Source: Paenibacillus thiaminolyticus (GTDB lineage: Bacteria; Bacillota; Bacilli; Paenibacillales; Paenibacillaceae). Taken from it: a stretch of DNA of 64,000 nucleotides. Shown here one piece after another: positions 35,617 through 44,428 of the stretch (position 1 is its first letter; the number at the start of each line of letters is the position of its first letter). The translations under genes were made by a program, and so were the position numbers. Where the stretch lies: the NCBI RefSeq assembly GCF_007066085.1, contig NZ_CP041405.1, forward strand, positions 1,674,001-1,738,000. Reading direction: 5' to 3'. Below the pieces are notes generated by a model. That model worked only from the letters and a program-made list of their open reading frames with translations, was not told the origin of the DNA and searched no databases.

Positions 35617-36135
35617 TTAGTATTCTTTTAATATTTTTTGGACCGCTGGTCTTAAAACTAAAAAAATAAGATAGCCCAATAAACCACCAATTGTGTTTGT
35701 AATCAAATCAGTCACATCAAAAGTTCTTGAATGTAAGCCTCCCCACCACGCACTTAGTAACTGAGAAGATTCAATGATTAAGCTAAAAAGAAAAGTCAAT
35801 GCTACCGTAATCAGAACACCTTTTTTCTTAGAGATGGGATATAGAAATCCAAATGGCATCATCATAATAACATTTAAAAGAAGTTCTCTAGCCGCCCCAC
35901 TGTAATTTGCCATTAAATCTCTAAAAGGAATAAAATTCGCTGTTTCCATAAACAAATTATTAGTTCCGCCAAAGGGTAAGGTAAATGGCATTACCGTAAC
36001 AAATAAAACCATTACAATATAAACGTATATTATTGAATTCAGTATTAAATGCTTTTTTGATTTTTTACTCCATTTCCTATAAAAAAACAAAACATAAATG
36101 AATGCTAACAAAATAAAATCAATAAGATAGTCCAT
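35617..36135 (-). CDS. VanZ family membrane protein
   Basis: A 172-residue protein with four to five membrane helices. The VanZ pattern is clear: TVMPFTLPFGG, ANFIPFRDLMA, ELLLNVIMMMPFGFLYPISK, SLIIESSQLL and TFDVTDLITNTIGGLLGYLI. VanZ confers low-level teicoplanin resistance in enterococci, but most chromosomal members have no known role. GAGGAG precedes the start. The gene is more AT-rich than its neighbours. Confidence 0.85.
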   Translation of the reverse strand: MDYLIDFILLAFIYVLFFYRKWSKKSKKHLILNSIIYVYIVMVLFVTVMPFTLPFGGTNNLFMETANFIPFRDLMANYSGAARELLLNVIMMMPFGFLYPISKKKGVLITVALTFLFSLIIESSQLLSAWWGGLHSRTFDVTDLITNTIGGLLGYLIFLVLRPAVQKILKEY

Positions 36136-36194
36136 TACCGAACTCTCCTCATAACTAGCTTATTAACCCCTCCGATTTTTTGCTAAGAGAGTGA

Positions 36195-36551
36195 TTAAAT
36201 AAGCCAGCTTTCCGCGTCCTCTCTCGTTGCAAAAACCCCAAAATGGTTGCTCCGATTGGATTCGGTGACCATTTCCTTGAACCTGCCTTTATTCACCGAT
36301 GGATCGGGAATGACGACGGCCGTTTTTACACCGTAATTGATAAATTTCTGCATCATTCTTCCCGCTACGCCTGTTCTCAGATTGAAAAAGTCCTCCGATA
36401 GCGCCTCCCCATGCAGCATCAGAAAATCGATATTATGTTCTCCGCACAGCGCAACCAGATCTACGGCATCCTGCTCTGTATTTAGCGGGGTTTGGCTAGA
36501 GATCAATTCGATATACTTTTTCGTTCCGTTCTCCACAATTTTATAGTTCAT
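36195..36551 (-). CDS. DUF4180 domain protein
   Basis: A 118-residue protein from ATG 36551, which has GGAGGAG eight bases upstream; an in-frame ATG at 36569 would place that site inside the gene. Blocks QDAVDLVALCGEHNIDFLML and DFFNLRTGVAGRMMQKFINY are typical of DUF4180, a family of unknown function usually next to a PadR-type regulator. That is the case here: it follows the padR gene directly in the same transcript. Confidence 0.85.
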   Translation of the reverse strand: MNYKIVENGTKKYIELISSQTPLNTEQDAVDLVALCGEHNIDFLMLHGEALSEDFFNLRTGVAGRMMQKFINYGVKTAVVIPDPSVNKGRFKEMVTESNRSNHFGVFATREDAESWLI

Positions 36552-36569
36552 TGTCGTTCTCTCCTCCAT

Positions 36570-37109
36570 TTATGTTCTGTCATCGAGTTCCTTGCGAATG
36601 CCTTGCACCCATTTCAGTTCGTTGTGATAGAGGGATAACTGATTTTCAGCAATTTTATCCCATAAAAAGGTTTCCCGCTCGTTTCGATTGGGCGCCTGAA
36701 CTCCGCGCTTCATTTTTTCCTGCTGGTAGATAAGCTGCATGTTGATTCTGCTTTCATATCGATCCAGCAGTTCATGTAATTCCTGGTCGCTCAGTTGGTC
36801 TGCCCACGCCAATTGAATAAGGAACGTGTTCTTGAGCTCGGGAACTTCCGGTTCTTCAAGAACCCATTCTTTCAATCTGGCCAGCCCTTCCTCCGTAATA
36901 CTGTAAATTTTCTTGGATGGAGAGCTTTCCTGATGCTTAATCTCGTTCGTCACCAAGCCTTCATTCAAGAGCTGAACAAGAGATTTGTAGATTTGATTGT
37001 TGTTGCCGGACCAATACATAGCTGAAGAGTCTTCAAAAATCTTTTTTAGTTCATATCCGGTACCAGGCTTCCAGCTAAGAAGGCCAAGTATGGCATATTT
37101 GATCGACAT
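36570..37109 (-). CDS. PadR family transcriptional regulator
   Basis: A 179-residue regulator with an N-terminal winged helix (MSIKYAILGLLSWKPGTGYE, IYKSLVQLLNEGLVTNE) and a C-terminal helical dimerisation domain (PadR/Vir_act_alpha_C type). The start is ATG 37109 behind GAGGTGG, not the GTG at 37118. It forms an operon with the DUF4180 gene and probably binds the inverted repeat at 37124-37157. Confidence 0.88.
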   Translation of the reverse strand: MSIKYAILGLLSWKPGTGYELKKIFEDSSAMYWSGNNNQIYKSLVQLLNEGLVTNEIKHQESSPSKKIYSITEEGLARLKEWVLEEPEVPELKNTFLIQLAWADQLSDQELHELLDRYESRINMQLIYQQEKMKRGVQAPNRNERETFLWDKIAENQLSLYHNELKWVQGIRKELDDRT

Positions 37110-37123
37110 AAAAGCCACCTCAT

Positions 37124-37157
37124 TAGGTTACTTGTAACATAGGTTAATAGTAACCTA
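37124..37157 (-). promoter_or_regulatory. Inverted-repeat operator upstream of padR
   Basis: TAGGTTACT (37124-37132) and AGTAACCTA (37149-37157) are perfect inverted copies, with further GTAACATAGGTTA symmetry between them. The position just upstream of the padR start suggests autorepression. Confidence 0.7.
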
Positions 37158-37215
37158 TGTAGCTCGTCATGTAAACATGGAACATGCAATAGTCATCGTA
37201 TTCGCGCTTTGCAAG

Positions 37216-38160
37216 TTATGAGTATCGCTTCAACGTCTCGTAAACGGCATCTTCAAATTTTGCGAAATCCAGCTTCACCGCCACCTCTGCATTGGGTTTT
37301 TCTCCTGTAATGCCAAAGTAATCGCACAGTGTTCGCCCATAGCATGCCTCGCTTCTCAGTTCAACCGCCACATGCATAGGCTTGGTTTGAATAATGGATG
37401 GGTCCATCAGGTAGATCAATGTCGTTGGATCATGCAGCGGCGGGCCCTCCCAGCCGTATATTTCCTTCTGCCTTACCCCCACCCAAGACATAATTTCAAC
37501 GAAAAGCTTAGCAGCTTTATTATTCAGACTTGCAATGCGGTCCATCATGCTCTTGACAACCAATGCTTGGCGGGTAAGGTCAAGCCCAATCATAACGATC
37601 GGTCTGCCGCATGTAACAACAACATGTGCCGCATCCGGGTCCGCATAAATATTGAACTCTGCCGCCGGGGTTACGTTTCCAAGCTGATATGCGCCGCCCA
37701 TCAATACGATTTCTTTAATTTGGGGCACGATTCTCGGTTCTCTGCGAATCGCCATTCCGATATTCGTTAACGGACCGGTCGGTACTAATGTTATATCCCC
37801 TTCCGAGTTCATAAGCAGCTCAATGATTAGATCTACCGCATGCCGCGTATCCAATTCAAGAGTGGGTTCGCCAAAGCTCGGACCATCCAACCCTGTCTCA
37901 CCATGAATCGCATTGGCTATTACCTGCTGTCTAATCATCGGCTCAGCCATGCCGGCCGCAATTGGCACATTGCGGATATCAAGATAGGAGCAGATATCTA
38001 CAGCATTCCTGGCCGTTTTCTCCAGAGTTTGATTTCCCGCCACAACCGTTATGGCCAGCAGGTCAAAAATGGGGTGCTTGGCAGCGAGCATAATGGCAAT
38101 CGCATCATCGTGTCCCGGATCGCAGTCAAGTATAATCTTCTTTTTCATACCTTCTGCCAT
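37216..38160 (-). CDS. Inosine-uridine preferring nucleoside hydrolase
   Basis: A 314-residue enzyme that cleaves the N-glycosidic bond of nucleosides for salvage. The calcium-binding signature D-x-D-P-G-x-D-D is KKIILDCDPGHDDAIAIML; VPTGPLTNIGMAIR and GGAYQLGNVTPAAEFNIYAD carry further substrate residues and HDPTTLIYLMDP supplies the catalytic-site histidine. It is closest in pattern to the RihA/RihB pyrimidine-type members. The gene stands alone. Confidence 0.9.
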   Translation of the reverse strand: MAEGMKKKIILDCDPGHDDAIAIMLAAKHPIFDLLAITVVAGNQTLEKTARNAVDICSYLDIRNVPIAAGMAEPMIRQQVIANAIHGETGLDGPSFGEPTLELDTRHAVDLIIELLMNSEGDITLVPTGPLTNIGMAIRREPRIVPQIKEIVLMGGAYQLGNVTPAAEFNIYADPDAAHVVVTCGRPIVMIGLDLTRQALVVKSMMDRIASLNNKAAKLFVEIMSWVGVRQKEIYGWEGPPLHDPTTLIYLMDPSIIQTKPMHVAVELRSEACYGRTLCDYFGITGEKPNAEVAVKLDFAKFEDAVYETLKRYS

Positions 38161-38275
38161 CGTTTATTCACTCTCCCATTGTTTATTTTCATAAAACACC
38201 TCTTTACGAATTATTATCTTATGAATGATACATCTCACCCTTCATGACGGTATAGTATAATATGCAGGCTTACAG

Positions 38276-38743
38276 ATGGATATCAAGAAAGCGAGAGTGA
38301 AAAATGTGAATATTCGAGCAGCCACGGAAAGAGATTACCCTGATCTGAGAATGATATATCTGGAGTCGCGCCGTAGAACTTTTCATTGGGCGGAGACAGA
38401 AAAAATGACCATAGACGATTTTGACAGGGATACGGTAGACGAGTATGTCCTGTTAGCCGAGGAGGATAATCATATCCTTGGATTCGCTTCCTTGTACTTG
38501 CCCGATAATTTTATTCACAATTTATTTGTTCACCCTGATTTCTTCTGCAAGGGTATCGGCGGTCTGCTGCTGGATGCCTCCATAGCACAAATGAATCCCC
38601 CCGTACGATTGAAGTGCGTCTCCGAAAATCACAACGCGATGAAGTTTTATGAGAAGAACGGATGGCAAAAAGTTGTGGAAGAAGAGAAGCTGGGGGAAAA
38701 ATATTGGGTTCTGGTGTATGAATCGGGGAGCAGCTTGACATAA
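38276..38743 (+). CDS. GNAT family N-acetyltransferase
   Basis: A 155-residue acetyl-CoA-dependent transferase. The GNAT core shows as NIRAATERDYPDLRMIYLES, HNLFVHPDFFCKGIGGLLLD (acetyl-CoA loop) and CVSENHNAMKFYEKNGWQKV. The start is uncertain: ATG 38276 has no good ribosome binding site, and a GTG at 38306 lies at the beginning of the conserved part. Substrate unknown. Confidence 0.8.
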   Translation: MDIKKARVKNVNIRAATERDYPDLRMIYLESRRRTFHWAETEKMTIDDFDRDTVDEYVLLAEEDNHILGFASLYLPDNFIHNLFVHPDFFCKGIGGLLLDASIAQMNPPVRLKCVSENHNAMKFYEKNGWQKVVEEEKLGEKYWVLVYESGSSLT

Positions 38744-38909
38744 AAAATACAAAGATGAAATAATTTAATCACTTTCCTTTTTTATCTAATTGGTGCTACA
38801 ATAATTTACAGATAGTGACAAAATCAAACTACGGAGAGGAGAAAAGGCAGAACTCATATTCTTGTTGCTATCAGTAATGAACGATATATCTATGAAGGAG
38901 GATGTTCAC

Positions 38910-39275
38910 ATGAAGAAAAGATTTTCTGCCGTATCGTTGTCTCTGATTTTTGCTCTTGCTGTCATTGTATTTCCTTTCTCCGCCTCGAATGTAGAAGCTA
39001 AGGGTGTAAGCGGCACGATCAAAATCAATAACGAAACCTATAAATATATCGAAGAATCGTTCGGAAAAAACCGGGGCATTACATTCAATCCAGGTAATCA
39101 CACGTATACAATATCTCCAAATCCACACAATAATCCTAAATATAATAAAAAACAAGTTCAGTTCTATGCCGAGATTGCAAATGGCGTTAAAGCCCAGGTG
39201 GAAAGATCCGGGTGGAAAAACTCCTTTACCGGCATTCAAGCGTTAGGGGAAACCTATACATTAAGCCCGCGTTAA
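38910..39275 (+). CDS. Small secreted protein of unknown function
   Basis: A 121-residue protein with a clear signal peptide (KKRFSAVSLSLIFALAVIVF, cleavage near NVEAK). The mature part of about 90 residues contains INNETYKYIEESFGKNRGIT and NPKYNKKQVQFYAEIANGVK and no cysteines. No family recognised. AAGGAGG sits nine bases before the ATG at 38910, which rules out the upstream ATG at 38862. Confidence 0.65.
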   Translation: MKKRFSAVSLSLIFALAVIVFPFSASNVEAKGVSGTIKINNETYKYIEESFGKNRGITFNPGNHTYTISPNPHNNPKYNKKQVQFYAEIANGVKAQVERSGWKNSFTGIQALGETYTLSPR

Positions 39276-39333
39276 ACAAAGCGCCATAAGCGTTCATTTA
39301 TTATTCACGCTTCTTCACCCGCTTGCAGGGCAA

Positions 39334-39374
39334 CAAAAAACGAGCCGTGGGATGCTTATCTCAACGGCTCTACT
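39334..39374 (-). terminator. Terminator of the PTS EIIC remnant
   Basis: On the minus strand GAGCCGT and ACGGCTC enclose a 15-base loop and are followed by GTTTTTTG. Confidence 0.75.
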
Positions 39375-39422
39375 GTAACTGAATAAATTGTATCCCTACG
39401 CCTTAGCGATTCTTCTCCGAAA

Positions 39423-40130
39423 TCAGCGTCCTCTATCTTCATATCCCAAAAAGACCGTAAGAAGAGCTGCACCGACAAAAGCTGCCGCCACACCAATAAC
39501 ATATAAGCCCTTGGCTCCGTTACACCGGACAATAGGCCTGGCAATAATGTGGATCCGCCTAATGTTTTTAGATTTTTGTCTTTTGCTTTTAAGAATATGC
39601 CAAGTGCCACCCCCATTTGTGCAAAAGGAGCCGCAGCGAGCATTCCGGTAAGCGGATCTCCACCGCTGCCTATATTGGAAATCATAATAGGGACAACTCC
39701 CCAATGGAGGCCGAACAATGTCAAAAAGGTCCATCCTGCCCCCATCACAGTGCCCGTTAAAATCCCGCTTTTTGAGCTCAAGAAGCCGATTGCCGCACCA
39801 ATCGCATCTCCGACATATATGCCGAACGGGCCAAATATTAAGACAGTCAAAGGTACAATGATTATTAAAGAAAGCAGCGGCAGCATAAACAGATGCAGGT
39901 CCTTATGAATGATCTTCTGAAAATAAAAGACGGCATTTCCAGCAGCAGACAGAATAAAATAGGTGCCGCTCTCTGTAGATAACCATCCAACCATGGTCAG
40001 TACCGTTAACAGCGCTTTCAGCATCCCGGCTCCGGCCAAGGCTCCCAACAATGGCGAAAAGCTGCGAGAGATGACTTCAAAAATTCGGTTTCCCAGGGAA
40101 GCCTTTGTTTCATCTACCGGCTCAGTAGTT
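39423..40130 (-). pseudogene. PTS EIIC (beta-glucoside type) remnant, frameshifted and truncated
   Basis: The minus strand encodes EIIC of the BglF class (FEVISRSFSPLLGALAGAGM, LHWGVVPIMISNIGSGGDPL, LLPGLLSGVTEPRAYMLLV). The frame is then lost at about 39500 and continues in another phase (YVIGVAAAFVGAALLTVFLG). The EIIB and EIIA parts are absent, and the 5' end is replaced by an antisense LacI-type fragment. It is not functional. Confidence 0.85.
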
Positions 40131-40136
40131 TCATCA

Positions 40137-40349
40137 GCTCGCCGCCAAAATCTGGACATCCCGGAGCAGTTAGCCATTATTGGCTTTGACGATACCGAGT
40201 TGTCCGCCTCTCTGGGGATAACAACCATTCATAATCCGATCAAGGAGCAAGCATGGAATGCTTTCTACCATTTATGGAATCAAATTGGAGGGGAATCCTT
40301 GGAACAGTCAAAGTTAAATTTTCAGCTTGTTGAGCGTCAAACAACCTGA
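40137..40349 (+). pseudogene. LacI family regulator remnant (C-terminal piece)
   Basis: The plus strand reads RRQNLDIPEQLAIIGFDDTE then LSASLGITTIHNPIKEQAWN, the end of a LacI/GalR effector-binding domain, and stops at 40349. The DNA-binding part is missing. It is fused head to head with the EIIC remnant by a deletion, so it probably once regulated that transporter. Confidence 0.8.
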
Positions 40350-40514
40350 ACGATATGGGACGACTTGCATCTCCCTTCATGATAGTGTGAACGAATGCAA
40401 GACCAAGTCACAAAATAATCGAGCCACCGAACCTTGCCGCTTGTTCCCGTCTTCCTGGAACTGCTGCTGCGGCTTCCGGAAGAGCGAGCGGGTTAAAGGG
40501 ATGTTCGTATTATT

Positions 40515-40549
40515 AGGTCAACCAGAGATTTCTGGTTGACCTATTTTTC
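40515..40549 (+). terminator. Strong hairpin terminator
   Basis: AGGTCAACCAGA, GATT loop, TCTGGTTGACCT, then ATTTTTC. It lies in the gap after the LacI remnant. Confidence 0.8.
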
Positions 40550-40645
40550 TGGTCAAAAAAACTGTTCTCCCACGATCACCAATGACCATGTTTGAGCTGG
40601 TGTAATACAAATTCCAGGCTTACAGATTATTACGTTGTCATTGTG

Positions 40646-40706
40646 TTGACAGACATCTATTAGATAAGTATATTGTAGTTACCGACTATGTAGTCGGTAA
40701 CTACAA
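40646..40706 (+). promoter_or_regulatory. Promoter with perfect palindromic TetR-type operator
   Basis: TTGACA (40646-40651), 17 bases, TATATT (40669-40674). Overlapping the -10 box and transcription start is a 34-base perfect palindrome (40673-40706) whose arms are TTGTAGTTACCGACTA and TAGTCGGTAACTACAA. The TetR regulator two genes downstream is the likely repressor of its own operon. Confidence 0.85.
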
Positions 40707-40725
40707 TAAGAAATGGGTGCACTTC

Positions 40726-41577
40726 ATGGAAAAGAATTATGGGCTCCAACCGCCGATACCATTCAGCTTCAAATCTTTTGCAGGGTTTATCGTCATTTTC
40801 ATTATTTGGCAAGGAGGCACTTTATTATGGTTAAATCTAATTCATGCTTTAATTCCCGCTACTCACTCAGGATTACCTAGTTTGATCACGCTATATTTGT
40901 CCTTTTCTTTCCTGATTCTCGGAGTCTGCATCGTCACCAGATATTTTTTCAAAATTCGTTTTCGAGCATTTTTGTTTGAAGGTAAAAGGCCTAATTACCG
41001 AAAATTTGCGATTTATTTTTCACTATACGGATTGGCACTTATCCTGTATTTACTTGTCGATATCGCTCTGCATCCTCAAGCCTTTACGCTTCATTTCAAT
41101 CCGCTTCCGTGGTTAGGTGTACTCATTGTTACCGCACCTTTGATTTTGATTCAAAGTGCTGCTGAAGAGATTTTGTTCAGAGGGTATATGTACCGTATCT
41201 TCAGATCATTAAGAGGCGGTGTATTCTGGTCCATCCTCCTCACTTCCCTTACATTTGCCCTGGTCCATGGACTTAACCCCGAAATGCTAAACTACGGAAT
41301 TTTTGGACCATTGTATTACCTGCTAGGAGCATTCTTTCTGGGAATCGTTGCTTACCGCACCAATGGACTGGCCGCTCCCATCGGAATTCATTTTGCCACG
41401 AACATTTTCAATACATCTATTTGGGGATATGGATCATCGGCTTTGGAAAACATGGGGCTGCAAAGTATTGTTTACCGCCATACGTTAGATATGAGGTTTG
41501 CATTCTTTGGGATTTTTGCTATCGTTATCTCATATAGCGCATTTCAATTTTTCAAACATAAAAGGAACCGTTTGTAA
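40726..41577 (+). CDS. CPBP family intramembrane metalloprotease
   Basis: A 283-residue protein with about eight membrane helices. The CPBP (Abi/Rce1-like) motifs are present: E-E-x-x-x-R in SAAEEILFRGYMYRIF, a later F-x-x-x-H in TFALVHGLNPEMLNYG and the last motif IGIHFATN. Members process prenylated or other membrane proteins, and in Firmicutes often serve bacteriocin immunity. The ATG at 40726 is preferred; a GTG at 40717 is possible. It begins 20 bases after the operator palindrome and is followed, after 18 bases, by the tetR gene in the same operon. Confidence 0.87.
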   Translation: MEKNYGLQPPIPFSFKSFAGFIVIFIIWQGGTLLWLNLIHALIPATHSGLPSLITLYLSFSFLILGVCIVTRYFFKIRFRAFLFEGKRPNYRKFAIYFSLYGLALILYLLVDIALHPQAFTLHFNPLPWLGVLIVTAPLILIQSAAEEILFRGYMYRIFRSLRGGVFWSILLTSLTFALVHGLNPEMLNYGIFGPLYYLLGAFFLGIVAYRTNGLAAPIGIHFATNIFNTSIWGYGSSALENMGLQSIVYRHTLDMRFAFFGIFAIVISYSAFQFFKHKRNRL

Positions 41578-41595
41578 GGTTCCCTGGAGGAGCTT

Positions 41596-42204
41596 ATGAG
41601 CAGAAGGCGATTGCCGGCAGAAGAAGCAAAAACGATTATTTTAAACCATGCCAAGTTGTTATTTATTGAAAAAGGTTATGATCGAGCTACAATGGACGAC
41701 TTATGTGCCTTGACACAGATGAGTAAAGGCAATTTGTATCATCATTTTAAAAACAAAGAGGTTCTCTTTCTCCAATTGCTTACCCAGCATTCGGAACAAA
41801 TGTCACAAAAGTGGCTTCTTTTGGCCGAGCAATCCAAGTCTCCCAGCCAGCAATTGCTTGAAATGGCTGATTTATTCGGAAGAGATTGTGAAAGTCCATT
41901 ACTCCAAGCGCTCGAAGAGTATGCCAGAACACTTTCCAGCGAATCCGAAGCATTGGCTACATTGAGAGAGATCACAAATGTAGCCTATCGTGCAATAAAA
42001 CAGGTGCTGCAAAAAGGGATCGCCCAGGGCGTTTTCATTAATGAAGATATCGAAACGTTGAGTTTCGGTGTAATGTCCACATTGGCTGGCGCAACGCAGC
42101 TCTGCCTAACGATGCCAAAATTAAGCGGGGAAGAATATGCAGCCCTGCATGTCAAGGCGATCAGACTGCTTTTGAAGGGAATATCGATTCATGATCCCAG
42201 CTGA
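41596..42204 (+). CDS. TetR family transcriptional regulator
   Basis: A 202-residue repressor. The helix-turn-helix is in residues 10-55 (AKLLFIEKGYDRATMDDLCA, MSKGNLYHHFKNKEVLFLQL). The C-terminal ligand-binding domain shows no recognisable ligand class. GGAGGAG precedes the ATG. Its most probable target is the perfect palindrome at 40673-40706 in front of the CPBP gene. Confidence 0.9.
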   Translation: MSRRRLPAEEAKTIILNHAKLLFIEKGYDRATMDDLCALTQMSKGNLYHHFKNKEVLFLQLLTQHSEQMSQKWLLLAEQSKSPSQQLLEMADLFGRDCESPLLQALEEYARTLSSESEALATLREITNVAYRAIKQVLQKGIAQGVFINEDIETLSFGVMSTLAGATQLCLTMPKLSGEEYAALHVKAIRLLLKGISIHDPS

Positions 42205-42563
42205 AAAAATGAGAACATACTTAACTTTAATACAACGTATCGGATGACAAGTACATGATCCCATTCCCGGATGGTTGATTAACGGTTTCTATTGCCGGCA
42301 TCTACAAGATTACACGTTCAACAATAGGTTCCTCTCCATCGGGAAACATTACAGAAGCAGATCGAAAAGTTCTTGGGCAAGATCGGATTCTACCACTCGT
42401 TCCGGTCTTTCAGGAGCTCCTGCAACGAGTACAAAGATTACGTTTATTTAGATTCCAAGCTTTCTTCTGCCCAGGCAATGAGCCCCAGCTTAAAGATATT
42501 GAATAATAAAAAGGCTCCTGCTCTGCCAGAAACAGCAGATCAGAAACCTGTCATTGTTAAGTA
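42205..42563. other. Intergenic region with a possible gene remnant
   Basis: A plus-strand frame at about 42330-42508 encodes EADRKVLGQDRILPLVPVFQ and ends at TAA, with no start site; it may be the 3' end of a lost gene. Nothing else is recognised. Confidence 0.3.
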
Positions 42564-42650
42564 TGGTGCGGTCAAGAGGACTCGAACCTCCACGGTATTG
42601 CTACCACTGGCACCTGAAGCCAGCGCGTCTGCCAATTCCGCCATGACCGC
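42564..42650 (-). tRNA. tRNA-Leu (anticodon CAG)
   Basis: On the minus strand the acceptor GCGGTCA pairs with TGACCGC, the D-arm contains GGAATTGGCAGACGC, the anticodon stem-loop is CTGGC-TTCAGGT-GCCAG with anticodon CAG, a long variable arm (class II, as in tRNA-Leu) follows, the T-arm is GAGGTTCGAGTCCTC, and CCA is encoded at 42566-42564. Confidence 0.95.
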
Positions 42651-42793
42651 ATATGCATGTTATGTAATGTAACTGTCAAAGCCGTTATCATCGCCTCAAC
42701 AATCATTAGTATATCCTATCTAACATCTGATGTCAAGCATTTGAACACGTAAAAATTATTTTCCTGTGAAAATGTCACCCTGTGGACAGCAGG

Positions 42794-42824
42794 GAAGAAC
42801 CACGCCTGAAGAACGTGGTTCTTC
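42794..42824. other. Strong hairpin in the gap between the tRNA and the DUF4310 gene
   Basis: GAAGAACCACG and CGTGGTTCTTC form an 11-base perfect stem with a nine-base loop. No T run follows in either direction, so a terminator role for the DUF4310 operon is uncertain. No gene is seen at 42651-42940. Confidence 0.5.
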
Positions 42825-42940
42825 ATCATTGAGCGGAAGCTCTTCATACGCTCATCCTGCCCGCTTCTCCCCCGGCGAATTGCTGTCCGTTCATTGGAGA
42901 GACAGCCGGTTCAATGATACACTGCCTTCATTCGCAAACG

Positions 42941-43591
42941 TTACGAACCGGCAGCAATGGGGAATAGCGCGCCCAGAACCATGGCGCCAATAATCGCGCC
43001 GCCGGCAATCGGCTTTTTGAAGTAATAAAAAATGCCTGCGCCGATCGTCGCGCCGATCCCGACCGGAATCGAGGCCATGACGGCCGATATGACGATGAGC
43101 GGCCCCAAGTAACGGCCTGCGGCGTTGCCTGCTCCCATCATCACGTCCGCGCCGAATGTTGAATTGGCCGCGTTGATCGTAAATTTGCGGATCATAATAA
43201 TGACCGAACCGACGAGGGCGCCCAGCCCGGCTCCCGTTAATAGGGCGAGCGGAAACGAAGTAAGCGGAGCGGTAATTCCAGCCCCGAGCATCAATGCCGG
43301 GACGCCGATGCCGATTCCCGTCTGCAAGGCGCCGCCGATATCCAAAATGCCAACGAGCGGGCCTTCAAGAATGCGGGCGAACAAGAAGCTGGCGCCGAAG
43401 GCTGCGGCCGCGCCATAACTGCCGCCCTTCATGCCTGCCTCCAGCAGCGCCACAATCGCAATATCGTTAAATGCGCCCACATGATAGACATAATATAAAT
43501 GCGTCCCCGCAAAAATACCGGAAGACAAGCAGGCGACAAACCAGACGAACGCCCATTCCGAATACCAAAAGCCTTGTTTTGCCGTCTCCAT
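42941..43591 (-). CDS. DUF4310 family membrane protein
   Basis: A 216-residue, glycine-rich integral membrane protein (METAKQGFWYSEWAFVWFVA at the start, then IGGALQTGIGIGVPALMLGA and GAIIGAMVLGALFPI) with six or seven hydrophobic helices. The start at 43591 has GGAGG 10 bases upstream. DUF4310 always occurs with DUF4311, DUF4312 and the SFCGS protein; together with PRD regulators and an HPr gene this points to a transport system, but no biochemical work is known to me. It is the last gene of the unit. Confidence 0.85.
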   Translation of the reverse strand: METAKQGFWYSEWAFVWFVACLSSGIFAGTHLYYVYHVGAFNDIAIVALLEAGMKGGSYGAAAAFGASFLFARILEGPLVGILDIGGALQTGIGIGVPALMLGAGITAPLTSFPLALLTGAGLGALVGSVIIMIRKFTINAANSTFGADVMMGAGNAAGRYLGPLIVISAVMASIPVGIGATIGAGIFYYFKKPIAGGAIIGAMVLGALFPIAAGS

Positions 43592-43592
43592 G

Positions 43593-44381
43593 CTAACGAA
43601 CCTCCGATCCGAAAAATGCGTGCAGATCAATGAGCCATTGCGGAATGTTCTCCACATGCAAGCTGCGGAGGAGTTGAACATCGAAGCCGCGGAAGAAAGC
43701 GCTCAATGTGAATAATAGCACAATCGCCGCAACAAGCGTCTTCGTAATGCGGTTCCAGCCGCTGTCGTCCAAGCCTTTGCCGACCAGTATCCCCAGTACA
43801 AGCCCTGGCACGGCATTGCCCATAATCATATGTGCGAATCCGCCAAGCACAGTTGCCCATAAGCCCGGGCGCTTGCCGGCGTCCATTGCCGCGGTCCAGA
43901 ACACGATCGGCATGATCGGATTAATAAGCCAATTCGCCGCCGGCACCAGCACCTGCGTCGCGACGGCTTGCAGAGATGCCGGAATGGCTGCGGCCGTGGA
44001 ATTCAACAGAGGCACGAGGATAGCGCCGACCAGCGCTCCGGCATACGCCATTTTTTTCGGATTGTGCAGCGTATCCTCCACATTTTTATTGCGAATCATC
44101 AGGAGCGCGGCTGACCAGTTCGGAATGATGCGGTGATCCACATCCTGGGTCAGTCCGCCGGCACCGACAACGGATGCCCATGCGTTGAACAGAAAGCCGA
44201 GTCCGAAGGAGAAATGTGCCACAGGATCTCCTTCGCATGCATTCAACTCGCCGAAAGTGCGGAACGCTCCCATGCCTTGCACCTTCGGGGCGTGGAACAT
44301 GCGCGCCGCCCCAGCCCCAACGCCATACCCGACCAACAGACCGATAATGATAGATTCCACAATAATCGTAACGGTTTCCAT
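43593..44381 (-). CDS. DUF4311 family membrane protein
   Basis: A 262-residue integral membrane protein from ATG 44381 (GGGAGG upstream), with about seven helices: METVTIIVESIIIGLLVGYG at the start, then GDPVAHFSFGLGFLFNAW, VDHRIIPNWSAALL and AGKRPGLWATVLGGFAHMIM. Its stop lies two bases from the start of the DUF4310 gene. The two membrane proteins probably form one complex, by analogy with the EIIC/EIID pairs of mannose-type PTS; this is inference. Confidence 0.85.
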   Translation of the reverse strand: METVTIIVESIIIGLLVGYGVGAGAARMFHAPKVQGMGAFRTFGELNACEGDPVAHFSFGLGFLFNAWASVVGAGGLTQDVDHRIIPNWSAALLMIRNKNVEDTLHNPKKMAYAGALVGAILVPLLNSTAAAIPASLQAVATQVLVPAANWLINPIMPIVFWTAAMDAGKRPGLWATVLGGFAHMIMGNAVPGLVLGILVGKGLDDSGWNRITKTLVAAIVLLFTLSAFFRGFDVQLLRSLHVENIPQWLIDLHAFFGSEVR

Positions 44382-44428
44382 CGGAATCCTCCCCACTCGG
44401 ATGTAATGCTTGCAAGCTGCTTACCGTA

